Below are positions 53,033 through 62,737 of a stretch of 64,000 bases of DNA, one piece after another. A program made the position numbers and the translations under genes. Numbering within the stretch: position 1 is the first letter of the stretch; each line of letters begins with the position of its first letter. The stretch is from Mucilaginibacter terrae (lineage in GTDB: Bacteria > Bacteroidota > Bacteroidia > Sphingobacteriales > Sphingobacteriaceae), in contig NZ_JAVLVU010000001.1 in assembly GCF_031951985.1 (NCBI RefSeq), positions 4,154,001 to 4,218,000 of the forward strand, in the 5' to 3' direction. Under the pieces are notes generated by a model. That model had not been told where the DNA came from. It did not search any database and saw nothing but the letters and a program-made list of their open reading frames with translations.

Positions 53033-54661
53033 ATGTTAAATACAAGCACTACACAACAAGTTTTATTAGTAGCCAGCGGTGATCTTCGCCTGTCGGCCAA
53101 CCAAAATTGCTGGGCAGCTCAGGCTGAGATGGAGCGCTTGTTAACCGCTGCCATCGAAAAGCAGGGCTGGACAGCTAAACGTGCTCATGCTTACAACGAA
53201 ACCAAGCAACATGGTTTTATCGATTCTCAGAAAATGGGTATCGAGGTTTTCCGCAATATTGATACAAACCAACCCATTATAATTGCCGAAAGTGTTTGGC
53301 AATATACCCATCACGTTTTAGCCGGTTTAACCACTCATAAAGGGCCCATTTTAACTTTGGCCAATTGGGATGGCACCTGGCCAGGTTTGGTTGGTATGCT
53401 TAATCTTAATGGATCATTAACCAAAGCCGGTGTTAATTACAGCACCCTTTGGAGCGAAGATTTTACCGATGCCTTTTTTACCCAAAAACTACAGGAGTGG
53501 TTGCAAACCGGAAATATAGAGCATAGCCAAAACCACGTAAAAAGTTACAACGAGGTTGATCTTCCTAAAGAAGACGGAACCGCCGGCCGTAACTTTGGGC
53601 AAAAGCTTAAAAGCAATAAAGCCATTATGGGCGTGTTTGATGAAGGCTGTATGGGCATGTTCAACGCCATTATTCCGGATGACTTGTTACACGCTACCGG
53701 TTTATTTAAAGAACGTTTGAGCCAGTCTACCCTTTATGCTGCCATGTTGCAGGTTAAGGATGAAGAAGCCCGTGAGGTATTGAACTGGTTGCTGCAAAAA
53801 GGTATGCAATTTAGCTGGGGTACCAATCCCGAAACTGAACTTACCGAAGTGCAAACACTGGAGCAATGCAAAATGTATGTTGCCGCCCTGCGCCTGGCCG
53901 ACGAGTTTGGCTGCGATACGATAGGTATACAATACCAGCAAGGCTTAAAAGACCTTACCGCTGCCAGCGATTTGGTAGAAGGTCTGTTAAATAATCAGGA
54001 TCGGCCTCCGGTTAAATCAACCGACGGACGTGAGCTTTACGCTGGTGACGCATTACCTCATTTTAACGAGGTAGATGAGTGTGCCGGTTTAGATGCCCTG
54101 GTAACTTACCATTTATGGAAAGAACTGGGTATGCCTGGCGAAACCACCTTACATGATATACGTTGGGGCGAACACTTTAAAGGTGATGGTATCGATGATT
54201 TTGTATGGGTGTTTTTAATCTCAGGAGCAGCTCCTCCGGCCCATTTTATTGATGGTTATAAAGGTGCCTCGAGTGATAGGCAGCCGGCTATGTACTTCCG
54301 TTTGGGTGGTGGTAGCTTAAAAGGCATCAGCAAGCCGGGGTATTTGGTTTGGAGCCGTGTTTATGTGATGAACAATGAGCTGCATTGCGATTTAGGCGTA
54401 GGCGAATCTGTTTTGTTGCCTGATGCTGAAACCCATCGCCGCTGGAACCTGACTACACCACAATGGCCTATTATGAACGCTACGTTAAAAGGCGTATCGC
54501 GAGATGAGTTAATGGCACGTCACAAGGCCAACCATATACAGGTAGTTTACGCCACTAATGAAAGCAAAGCACACCAGGCCTGCCGTATAAAGGCAGCTGC
54601 ATTGAGCGCGATGGGTTTGCAAGTACACTTTTGTGGCGACGTTAAATTTTCAAATAACTAA
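53033..54661 (+). CDS. L-fucose/L-arabinose isomerase family protein
   Basis: A cytoplasmic ketol-isomerase-like protein of 542 residues (fucose isomerases have about 590). Motifs are QVLLVASGDLRLSANQN at the N-terminus, a middle FDEGCMGMFNAIIPDDLLH with a possible metal-binding Glu, and DEFGCDTIGIQYQQGLKD. The C-terminal sandwich follows (YFRLGGGSLKGISKPGYLVW). It may isomerise L-fucose, L-rhamnose or another deoxy or pectic sugar. The frame is open from GTG 52979, but the first 18 residues (polar, Tyr/Asp-rich) look non-native; ATG 53033 precedes the first conserved strand. DUF3826 starts 12 bases downstream and SusC/SusD follow. Confidence 0.8.
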   Translation: MLNTSTTQQVLLVASGDLRLSANQNCWAAQAEMERLLTAAIEKQGWTAKRAHAYNETKQHGFIDSQKMGIEVFRNIDTNQPIIIAESVWQYTHHVLAGLTTHKGPILTLANWDGTWPGLVGMLNLNGSLTKAGVNYSTLWSEDFTDAFFTQKLQEWLQTGNIEHSQNHVKSYNEVDLPKEDGTAGRNFGQKLKSNKAIMGVFDEGCMGMFNAIIPDDLLHATGLFKERLSQSTLYAAMLQVKDEEAREVLNWLLQKGMQFSWGTNPETELTEVQTLEQCKMYVAALRLADEFGCDTIGIQYQQGLKDLTAASDLVEGLLNNQDRPPVKSTDGRELYAGDALPHFNEVDECAGLDALVTYHLWKELGMPGETTLHDIRWGEHFKGDGIDDFVWVFLISGAAPPAHFIDGYKGASSDRQPAMYFRLGGGSLKGISKPGYLVWSRVYVMNNELHCDLGVGESVLLPDAETHRRWNLTTPQWPIMNATLKGVSRDELMARHKANHIQVVYATNESKAHQACRIKAAALSAMGLQVHFCGDVKFSNN

Positions 54662-54673
54662 TTAGTAACGATA

Positions 54674-55369
54674 ATGAGAAGAGTGATTTATGCCGTACTA
54701 TCAGTAATAATGCTAATGAGCTTTACTGCTGTTATGGCACAAGACGGAACGAGTGCTGCCGAAAAAGAGATTGCTTACCGTAAAGTGGTTTTTGAACGTT
54801 CGGCCAAAATTGTAAAGGGACTTAATTTAACCGATTCGGCTAAAGCGCTGGAGGTAACCAAGGTTGTTGCCAAGCAGTACCAGGACCTGAATGATATCTA
54901 CGTATTCCGTGATAACCGTAAGGCTGCAATTAAAGCCGAAACCGGTGATAATAAAGAAGCCGCAGCTACGCAGTTAAAAAAGCTTGAGGAAGAAACCACT
55001 GCTAAAATTGACAAACTGCATCCGCAATATCTGAGCCGTTTAACCAAAGCCGGTTTAACAGCCGAACAGGTAAACGCGGTTAAAGACGGCATGACTTACA
55101 ATGTGCTTAATGTAACCATGACAGCTTACAACGCCATGTTACCAAACCTTACCACCGAGCAAAGAACGCAAATACTGGCCTGGCTTACCGAAGCGCGTGA
55201 GCATTCTATGGATGCCGAATCATCTGAAAAAAAGCATGCCTGGTTTGGTAAATACAAAGGACGTGTAAATAATTACCTGTCTGCAGCCGGCATCGACATG
55301 AAGAAGGAAGAAGCTGCGTGGCTTGCCCGTGTGAAAGAAGAAAAAAACAAGCAGCAAAGCAACAACTAA
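54674..55369 (+). CDS. DUF3826 family exported protein
   Basis: The 231-residue protein has a signal peptide (ends AVMAQ). The mature part is almost wholly helical and rich in Lys and Glu: IAYRKVVFERSAKIVKGLNL, VTKVVAKQYQDLNDIY, LKKLEEETTAKIDKLHPQYL, LTAEQVNAVKDGMTYNVLNV, and an end with KHAWFGKYKGRVNNYL. This matches DUF3826, repeatedly found in Bacteroidota pectin loci but without known function. No catalytic residues are obvious; periplasmic. It sits between the isomerase and SusC in what looks like one operon. Confidence 0.85.
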   Translation: MRRVIYAVLSVIMLMSFTAVMAQDGTSAAEKEIAYRKVVFERSAKIVKGLNLTDSAKALEVTKVVAKQYQDLNDIYVFRDNRKAAIKAETGDNKEAAATQLKKLEEETTAKIDKLHPQYLSRLTKAGLTAEQVNAVKDGMTYNVLNVTMTAYNAMLPNLTTEQRTQILAWLTEAREHSMDAESSEKKHAWFGKYKGRVNNYLSAAGIDMKKEEAAWLARVKEEKNKQQSNN

Positions 55370-55533
55370 AAGGCATTTGAGCATGGGGCCTTAAGCCCTA
55401 TGCTCATTGTATATACTATATAATTAAGTTATCACAATAAAAGCTAATTACATGAATAAAAAAATACTATAACACTCCACACATCCCCAATTTTTAATAA
55501 AACCCAATTTGTGAACTATACTAAATTAAAAAG

Positions 55534-58500
55534 ATGAAGAAAATTCTACTTTTCTTATCGTTATGCTTTTGTGCTGTTACCATGGCATATGCACAAACTC
55601 GTACCATTACCGGTACAGTTGTAAGCGATAAAAATGAGCCGCTTGTAGGCGTAACCATTCAGGTAAAAGGAGGTTCTACCGCAGCTCAAACAGATGTTAA
55701 TGGTAAATACTCCATTAAAGTTACCAACCTTCAAAACGTAGTGCTTACCGTTAAATATGTAGGCTATGCTTATCAGGAGCGTACGCTGCGTGTTGGTGAA
55801 AATAACTTTGATGTTAAATTGATGCCATCAACCGAAAACCTCGAAGATGTTGTTGTGGTTGGTTACGGTACCCAGCGCAAAGCTACCTTAACAGGTGCGG
55901 TATCAAACGTTGATATTAGAAAGGTTGAAGATGTACCCGCGCTTAATGCCAGTGCTTTGTTAAGAGGTACTGCTCCGGGCTTAAGCGTTTCGGGAGGTAC
56001 ACAACGTCCGGGCCAATCAGCTACCATTACTATTCGTAATCCTGTTGCATTTGCCAAAGACGGTGGCCAAGGTACTAATCCGTTGTTTGTAATTGATGAC
56101 GTTATTAGAACACAGGCTGATTTTGATTTGCTTGATCCTGTACTTATCGAAAGTATTAGTATCATGAAAGATGCTGAGGCTGCTATTTACGGTATTTCGG
56201 GTGCTAATGGTGTAATTTTAGTGCGTACTAAAAGAGGTAAGCAAGGTGCTCCTAAAGTAAACTTCAGTAGCTCGGTGGGTATTTCAAACGCTACCATGTT
56301 GCCTAAAATGATGAACTCATTGCAGTTGGCAACATTTAACAACGATTACAATCAAGGTCGTGCTGCAATTACCACAATATCTGGTAGCAACTCTTACCTT
56401 ACAGATCCATCTTTCCAAACAAATTACTACAATGCTGATGGTTTTTTAGTTAGACCAGGTTTTACGGTTACTAACGGAACTTATTTTGGTAACGGAACAA
56501 GTACTACTGATAATACTCGTTTTGCCGACTGGTACACACCTGATGAGTTAGCTTATTACGCCAACAATAGTCATAACTATTTAAAAGAAGCATTTAAAAA
56601 TGCTGTAGTACTGCGCGAAGCACTAAGTATTAGTGGTGGTACTGATAAAATTACTTATTTTCTTGGTGGCGACTATGTAAAACAAGGGTCGAACTTTGAA
56701 GGTATTAACTCTAATAAGTATGGCTTAAGGGCTAATATTGAAGCTAAGCCAGCCAAAGGATTAACCACATCAGTATCTATAAGTACAGATGTAGGTTACT
56801 CAAAAAGTTACTTTTATAAATTGAACAGTACTTCGGAGAGTTTGGACAACGACGTTGCTACGTTGCAGAATATCCAGCCATGGCAAGAGTATTTTATTAA
56901 TGGTAACCCGGTAGTTTTAGGGGCTTCCAACACAGGTGGTATTGATAATATCAACTACTTCCATATTCGTAATACTGATAACTTTACCGATAGCAAAAGC
57001 TTTGTTACAAACCTTTTAGGTAAAATTACTTACGAAATTCCGGGTGTTAAAGGTTTAACCGCCACTGCTACCTTAAATAAAAATATTAATAATACTTTAG
57101 GTAAGCAGTTTGGTACAACTTTCCAGTACTATAAATACGCAGGTACCGGTACAAACAAACATATACCAGGCGGAGCTTTATTAAACACTTACAACATTTC
57201 GAATGGTGACAGGGTACGTTTAAACCCGGTTTTTGCTGATAACTATCAGTTAGATGCCGGCTTAAACTACAGCCGTACCTTTGGTAAACATAGCATATCT
57301 GCATTATTACTTTACGAACAACGTGAGTCAAACTCTGAAGGCGTTGCAGCAATGTCAGAGGGGGTGATAGCCGGTGCATTACCATATCAAACCTTTACTA
57401 CAGGTGCCCAAACATCAACTCAGTCAAGCCAAATAAGCCAGTTCGGTTTTCAATCGGTAATTTCACGATTGAATTACTCATATGCTGATAAATACTTAGT
57501 GCAATTAGTATATAGGGCCGATGGTAGCTCACGTTTTGCACCTGGTAATAATTGGGGTAGTTTCCCGGCAGCTTCATTAGGCTGGGTTGTTTCTGAAGAG
57601 CCCTTCTTTAAAAGCAATGTTAAATGGATGGATATGTTAAAATTCCGTACATCGGTAGGTTTAACAGGTACCGATAATACAAGGCCATACCAATTTATTG
57701 CAAACTATAACCTGGGTACTGGTAGCAGCGGTGGTGCAGTATTCAATGGTAATGATGCACGAACCATAGCTATCAGATCAAACCTTTCTATTCCAAACGC
57801 AGGAGTGGTATGGGATCATGTATTTAAAACCAACTATGGTGTAGATATGCAGTTCTTAAAAAATCGTTTAAATGTAACTGCTGAATATTTTTACAACTAT
57901 GGTTATGATTTATTAACCAGCTTATCATCTTCTGTTCCTGCTACAATAGGTGCCAGCGTACCTACCGAAAATTATTCAAAAGTTAACATGTTCGGTTATG
58001 AGATACAGGTAGGCTGGAGAGATTCTAAAGGCAAGTTTTCTTACAGCTTTAGTCCGTTCTTTGCCTGGAATGATAACAAGAATATCAAAATTGATGTTTC
58101 ATCTGGTAACATCGGAACTATTCAGGACTTAACCGGTAAATCAAGTGATCCTGGTGTTTTAGGTTATAAATCATTAGGTATCATTCGTACACAGGAAGAA
58201 GCCAACGCTATTATTGCCTCTCGCGCAGCAGCAGCAGGTGGTGCTGCCAACGTGAAAATATTAGGCCAACGTATTATGCCTGGTATGATCAACTATGAAG
58301 ACTTGAATGGTGACGGTGTAATTACAGAGGGTTTTTCCGACCAGAAATACTTAACTAAAAAACAATCTAACCACTACAGCTTAGGTTTAAACTTTGGTGC
58401 AGGTTATGGTCCGGTAACGCTTAACGTAATCATGGGCGCATCATGGGGTGGCTGGACAAACATTGATGGTAAAAAGCCATTTAACCAATCAAGTAGCGGT

Positions 58501-58848
58501 GCTTCAATTTATGATAACCGTCCGGTTTACTGGGCTGATCACTGGACGCCAACTAACACCAGTGCCAAGTTCCCGGCACCAGGTTACTTAGCCACGTATG
58601 ATGTTACCAGCGATTTTTGGTTAGTTCGTGCATCGTCATTCAATGTTACCAACGCAACACTTAACTTCGCTATGCCATCTAACTGGTCTCGTAAAGTTGG
58701 ATTTAATAGTGTAAGAATTTATGCAACTGCAACCAACCCTATCCAGTTTATCAATCCTTTCCCCGACGGCTACCGTGATCTGCAAACCGGATTATATACC
58801 TATCCTACTTTGAGAACTGTATCATTTGGTTTAAACCTTGGTTTATAA
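55534..58848 (+). CDS. susC: SusC/RagA-type TonB-linked outer membrane transporter
   Basis: Imports oligosaccharides through the outer membrane with its SusD lid. The 1104-residue protein has a signal peptide (ends AYAQ) and an N-terminal carboxypeptidase-like sandwich (about 23-105; ITGTVVSDKNEPLVGVTI, NVVLTVKYVGYAYQERTLRV). The SusC motif VVVGYGTQRKATLTGAVS comes at about 108-125. The plug follows (LRGTAPGLSVSGG, SISIMKDAEAAIYGISGANG, VILVRTKRGK) and then the barrel, ending TLRTVSFGLNLGL. susD begins 11 bases after its stop. Pectic oligosaccharides are the expected substrate from context. Confidence 0.97.
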   Translation: MKKILLFLSLCFCAVTMAYAQTRTITGTVVSDKNEPLVGVTIQVKGGSTAAQTDVNGKYSIKVTNLQNVVLTVKYVGYAYQERTLRVGENNFDVKLMPSTENLEDVVVVGYGTQRKATLTGAVSNVDIRKVEDVPALNASALLRGTAPGLSVSGGTQRPGQSATITIRNPVAFAKDGGQGTNPLFVIDDVIRTQADFDLLDPVLIESISIMKDAEAAIYGISGANGVILVRTKRGKQGAPKVNFSSSVGISNATMLPKMMNSLQLATFNNDYNQGRAAITTISGSNSYLTDPSFQTNYYNADGFLVRPGFTVTNGTYFGNGTSTTDNTRFADWYTPDELAYYANNSHNYLKEAFKNAVVLREALSISGGTDKITYFLGGDYVKQGSNFEGINSNKYGLRANIEAKPAKGLTTSVSISTDVGYSKSYFYKLNSTSESLDNDVATLQNIQPWQEYFINGNPVVLGASNTGGIDNINYFHIRNTDNFTDSKSFVTNLLGKITYEIPGVKGLTATATLNKNINNTLGKQFGTTFQYYKYAGTGTNKHIPGGALLNTYNISNGDRVRLNPVFADNYQLDAGLNYSRTFGKHSISALLLYEQRESNSEGVAAMSEGVIAGALPYQTFTTGAQTSTQSSQISQFGFQSVISRLNYSYADKYLVQLVYRADGSSRFAPGNNWGSFPAASLGWVVSEEPFFKSNVKWMDMLKFRTSVGLTGTDNTRPYQFIANYNLGTGSSGGAVFNGNDARTIAIRSNLSIPNAGVVWDHVFKTNYGVDMQFLKNRLNVTAEYFYNYGYDLLTSLSSSVPATIGASVPTENYSKVNMFGYEIQVGWRDSKGKFSYSFSPFFAWNDNKNIKIDVSSGNIGTIQDLTGKSSDPGVLGYKSLGIIRTQEEANAIIASRAAAAGGAANVKILGQRIMPGMINYEDLNGDGVITEGFSDQKYLTKKQSNHYSLGLNFGAGYGPVTLNVIMGASWGGWTNIDGKKPFNQSSSGASIYDNRPVYWADHWTPTNTSAKFPAPGYLATYDVTSDFWLVRASSFNVTNATLNFAMPSNWSRKVGFNSVRIYATATNPIQFINPFPDGYRDLQTGLYTYPTLRTVSFGLNLGL

Positions 58849-58859
58849 ACTTTTGAGTT

Positions 58860-60683
58860 ATGAAAAAATTAAACATTAATATATTAATCCTTGGCGCAAC
58901 TGCGCTTATAGCAACAAGCTGTAAAAAGGTTTTAGAAAAACAGGATCTTGGAACGTTTCAGGTAGATCAGGTTTATAATGATTCTGTTACAACCAAACTA
59001 AGTGTTGATTATCTGTATAGTCAAAATCAGCCCGGCTGGTTTGGCAATTCAGGCGGTTCAATCAGCGGAACTTTAAGTTCGTTAACAGATGAACAATATG
59101 GCGATAACGTATTTACAAGAGGGTCTGTTACTATTGCTTCGGTAACTGATATAGCAACAGCCAATGCCGCTAATAACAACTATGGTAAAATACGTAGTAT
59201 TAATATGTTCATCCGTGATGTAAATGGTGGAACAATGCCTTTGGAGGTTAAACGCAGGTTTAACGCGCAGGCATACTTCTGGCGTGCATACCGCTATTTT
59301 GAGCTGGCTAAAGTTTACGGTGGCGTGCCTTTGGTAACTACACCTCTTGAAGCCGTTGGCGATGAAGCAAAACAAGCTGCGTTACTTCCGCGTAGTAATG
59401 CAGCTGCAACTTTTGCCTTAATCAAAAGTGATTTGGATTCGTGTGTAAAATACTTACCGGGTAAATGGCCTAATACCAGTGATTATGGTCGTATTACCTC
59501 AGGAGCTGCAGCCGCATTTTTAGGACGTGTATTGTTAACTTACGCCAGTCCATTATTTAACCCCACTAATGATGTGACACGCTGGCAAGCAGCTTATGAT
59601 GCTAATCTAAAAGCTGTAACATTACTTAAAGCAAACGGATTTGGTTTATATAACAAGTTTGATTATACCATGTGGACTAATGAAAAAAATATCGAGTCTG
59701 TTTTGGTAACCGGTTACAACACTAATCAGACTGATAACGGTAAAAACAACAATACTTATACTAACAACACGGTTCCCCGTTATATAGGTACTGGTAGTGG
59801 TTCAAATCAACCTACCTGGGACATGGCCCGTGCTTTCCCAATGAAAGATGGTAAAGATACCCTTACATCTAAGTATCAATATACAGCCCAAACTTTCTAC
59901 AAAAACCGTGATCCTCGTTTTGATCAAACTATTGCTTATAACGGTGCCCTTTGGCCATTAGTAGGTAACTCAAATTACCGTGTTTGGACTTATTTTTATT
60001 CAAACAACAAAAATAGCCCTAATAACTTAACAACAACAGAAACCAATGCAAGTGCCAGTGGCTTGTATTTGCGTAAAGCAATCGATCCATCGTTAAGCCA
60101 AACCAATTTGCAGTTTGCGGGTACTGATTGGATTGAGATTCGTTATGCAGAAGTATTACTCAACTTAGGTGAATGTGCTGCTGAATTAAATAAATTAGGA
60201 ACTGCCGAAGAAGCTTATGCAGGTATCGTAGCAATCAGACAGCGTGCCGGTATTGAGCCTGGTACCGATAACCTTTATGGACTTACCGCTGGTATGAACA
60301 AACAGCAAATGATCGATGCTATCATGAAAGAAAGGCAAATTGAATTTGCTTTTGAAGGTAAGCGTTTCTGGGATCTTCAACGCAGAAAACTAATTGAAAC
60401 TGTACTTAATGGCAAGAGAAGAATGGCAGTTGTTTTTGTGTTAAACAATAACAATTCTTACACCGATTATATAGCAAGCTCGCGCGATGCTTCGGCTAAT
60501 ACCAATTTTGATAACTTATATACTACCAGCTTTAAGGTAACTACTAAGTTTTTAGATAACTCTGCAATAGCCTATCAATCGGCTGCTACCTATTTCTATG
60601 GTTTGCCTGTTGGAGCTATTCAAAACAACGTTAAGTTAGAACAAACAGTAGGTTGGGGCGGAAGCTTTGATCCGCTGAAATAG
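58860..60683 (+). CDS. susD: SusD/RagB-family surface glycan-binding lipoprotein
   Basis: The 607-residue lipoprotein (lipobox LIATSCKK) caps the SusC barrel and captures glycan. The family pattern is present: FNAQAYFWRAYRYFELAKVY with GGVPLVTTPLE (SusD-like N-terminal TPR region), ASPLFNPTNDVTRW, WIEIRYAEVLLNLGECAAEL, IRQRAGIEPGTDNLYG, MKERQIEFAFEGKRFWDLQR, and a C-terminal YGLPVGAIQNN. It is coupled to susC and followed by a strong terminator. Confidence 0.97.
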   Translation: MKKLNINILILGATALIATSCKKVLEKQDLGTFQVDQVYNDSVTTKLSVDYLYSQNQPGWFGNSGGSISGTLSSLTDEQYGDNVFTRGSVTIASVTDIATANAANNNYGKIRSINMFIRDVNGGTMPLEVKRRFNAQAYFWRAYRYFELAKVYGGVPLVTTPLEAVGDEAKQAALLPRSNAAATFALIKSDLDSCVKYLPGKWPNTSDYGRITSGAAAAFLGRVLLTYASPLFNPTNDVTRWQAAYDANLKAVTLLKANGFGLYNKFDYTMWTNEKNIESVLVTGYNTNQTDNGKNNNTYTNNTVPRYIGTGSGSNQPTWDMARAFPMKDGKDTLTSKYQYTAQTFYKNRDPRFDQTIAYNGALWPLVGNSNYRVWTYFYSNNKNSPNNLTTTETNASASGLYLRKAIDPSLSQTNLQFAGTDWIEIRYAEVLLNLGECAAELNKLGTAEEAYAGIVAIRQRAGIEPGTDNLYGLTAGMNKQQMIDAIMKERQIEFAFEGKRFWDLQRRKLIETVLNGKRRMAVVFVLNNNNSYTDYIASSRDASANTNFDNLYTTSFKVTTKFLDNSAIAYQSAATYFYGLPVGAIQNNVKLEQTVGWGGSFDPLK

Positions 60684-60705
60684 TAAATTATAATAAAATT
60701 AATAT

Positions 60706-60733
60706 GAGGGAGGCATTTTTGCCTCCCTTTTTG
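60706..60733 (+). terminator. terminator after susD
   Basis: AGGGAGGCA (60707-60715) pairs with TGCCTCCCT (60720-60728) over a TTTT loop, followed by a T-run. It closes the isomerase-DUF3826-susCD transcript. Confidence 0.92.
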
Positions 60734-61065
60734 TTTACTAAGTTTATATAATCTTAACTAAACCAAGTTGCACTTAAATGGTCTCATTTAGTATAAAATG
60801 CGGCTGTTTTGCAGGTACTGTAACATGTTTGCTATATAGCTTCCTAAAGTGGCTGTAAAAGGGGCAATGCTAACATCTCATAATAGTTTGTTAATATTTT
60901 ATATAAAATCCGCCGTACTTCATTGCATATTTGAATAAAGTAATCAGAAACCAAATATTACCAACGTTTCCTGCAATTTGTTTGTTTAAAGCTTTTGCAC
61001 ATGGGGTATAAACTGTGGTTCGATAAGCATAACCACCGGTAATAACCAATACAAATAAACTGAAA
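60734..61065. other. gap between susD terminator and pectate lyase
   Basis: I see no gene. It is AT-rich and presumably carries the promoter of the pectate lyase operon, but no exact TAnnTTTG box stands at a convincing distance. Confidence 0.4.
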
Positions 61066-62727
61066 ATGAAGAATAAGTTTTTGCTGGCTTTACTATGTTC
61101 GGCAACTTTTGCTACCAAAAGTGCATGGGCACAGTACCCCGATATTCCTGCCGATGTAAAAGCGGCAAGCGAAGCCATGATGAAAGAAAATCAACGCAAG
61201 TCAGACTCTGCCTGGCAAATTGCTTACAAGCAGGTTGATTATGATATGCGTCATGGTAAACCTTTCATTCCATGGGCATCACGCCCAACTGATTTACCTC
61301 AGGCTGATATTAAAGCATTTCCGGGTGCCGAAGGTGGTGGCGCTTACTCATTTGGTGGCCGTGGTGGCAAAGTATACGTAGTAACCAGTTTAGCCGATAG
61401 TGGTCCGGGTACTTTACGCTGGGCTTGTGAGCAGGGCGGGGCACGTATTATCGTGTTTAACGTATCGGGCATCATCCGCATCAAAACACCTTTAATTATT
61501 CGTGCACCATACATCACTATCCAGGGGCAATCTGCACCGGGCATGGGTATCTGTGTGGCGGGCGAATCGGTTTGGATTAATACGCACGACGTGGTTTTAC
61601 GTTACCTGCGTTTCCGCCGTGGTGAAACCAATGTTGGCCGTCGTGACGATGCCTTGGGGGGGAATCCGGTGGGTAACATTATTATTGATCATTGTTCAAC
61701 CAGCTGGGGTTTAGATGAAAACATGTCGATCTATCGCCACATGTTCGACCCTGAAGATGGCAGCAAGGACGAGAAAAAAGGTACCGTTAACGTAACCATA
61801 TCAAACTGTATTTATTCAGAATCATTAGATACCTGGAACCATGCATTTGGCAGCACCACCGGTGGCGAAAACAGCATGCTGGTACGTAACCTTTGGGCCG
61901 ATAATACCGGCCGTAACCCATCAGTGGGCTGGAACGGTATTTACAATTTTGTAAACAACGTGGTATTTAACTGGGTACACCGCTCAATGGATGGCGGCGA
62001 TTATACTGCTAAATTCAACATCATCAATAACTACTTCCAGCCCGGACCGGCTACGCCTAAAAATGAGCCTGTGGGTCACCGTATTTTAAAACCGGAGTCG
62101 GGCCGTAGTAAGCTAAAATACAAAGTATATGGTATGTGCTACGTTAATGGCAACATTATGGAAGGCAATGCCAAAGTAACTGCCAACAACTGGGATGGTG
62201 GTGTGCAGGTAGAAGGCGAAAAAGGTGAGGAAATGGAAGGTACCGGTAAATATACCGACTACATGAAGTGGAACAAGCCATTCCCAATGCCGGCTACCAA
62301 AATAATGGATGCCAAAACCGGCCGTGCGTTTGTATTAGCCAATGCTGGTGCAACCTTGCCGGTACGTGATGCGGTTGATACCCGAATTGTTAAACAGGTT
62401 ACAACAGGTAAAATAGAATATAAAGAAGGTGTTAAATTACCTGAAACTCAGTTTAAGCACCGTCGCTTACCTATCGATTCGTATAAGATCGGCATCATAA
62501 CCGATCCAAGCCAGGTAGGTGGTTACCCTGATTATAAAGGCACTCCTTACAAAGACAGTGATAACGATGGCTTGCCTGATGCATGGGAAATTGCCCACGG
62601 CTTAAATCCTAAAAATGCTGATGATTCGGCTGCTATGGCTAAAAATGGCGGAGGTTACAGCAACATCGAAGTTTATTTGAATACACTGGCTCAAAAAGGT
62701 GAGAAAAGTGTAGCACCAGTTAAGTAA
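61066..62727 (+). CDS. pectate lyase, PL1 family, with calcium-binding TSP3-type motif
   Basis: It cleaves de-esterified homogalacturonan by beta-elimination, producing the unsaturated ends used by GH105. The 553-residue protein has a signal peptide (ends KSAWAQ). A PL1 beta-helix follows at about 85-400: KAFPGAEGGGAYSFGGRGGK, VTSLADSGPGTLRWACEQGG, APYITIQGQSAPGMGICVAG, VVLRYLRFRRGE, NIIIDHCSTSWGLDENMSIY. A C-terminal DSDNDGLPDAWEIAHGLNP motif (about 503-521) is a thrombospondin type 3/EF-like calcium site common in exported Bacteroidota lyases. The neighbouring beta-helix gene starts 10 bases after the stop. Confidence 0.93.
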   Translation: MKNKFLLALLCSATFATKSAWAQYPDIPADVKAASEAMMKENQRKSDSAWQIAYKQVDYDMRHGKPFIPWASRPTDLPQADIKAFPGAEGGGAYSFGGRGGKVYVVTSLADSGPGTLRWACEQGGARIIVFNVSGIIRIKTPLIIRAPYITIQGQSAPGMGICVAGESVWINTHDVVLRYLRFRRGETNVGRRDDALGGNPVGNIIIDHCSTSWGLDENMSIYRHMFDPEDGSKDEKKGTVNVTISNCIYSESLDTWNHAFGSTTGGENSMLVRNLWADNTGRNPSVGWNGIYNFVNNVVFNWVHRSMDGGDYTAKFNIINNYFQPGPATPKNEPVGHRILKPESGRSKLKYKVYGMCYVNGNIMEGNAKVTANNWDGGVQVEGEKGEEMEGTGKYTDYMKWNKPFPMPATKIMDAKTGRAFVLANAGATLPVRDAVDTRIVKQVTTGKIEYKEGVKLPETQFKHRRLPIDSYKIGIITDPSQVGGYPDYKGTPYKDSDNDGLPDAWEIAHGLNPKNADDSAAMAKNGGGYSNIEVYLNTLAQKGEKSVAPVK

Positions 62728-62737
62728 CTTTAATGGA

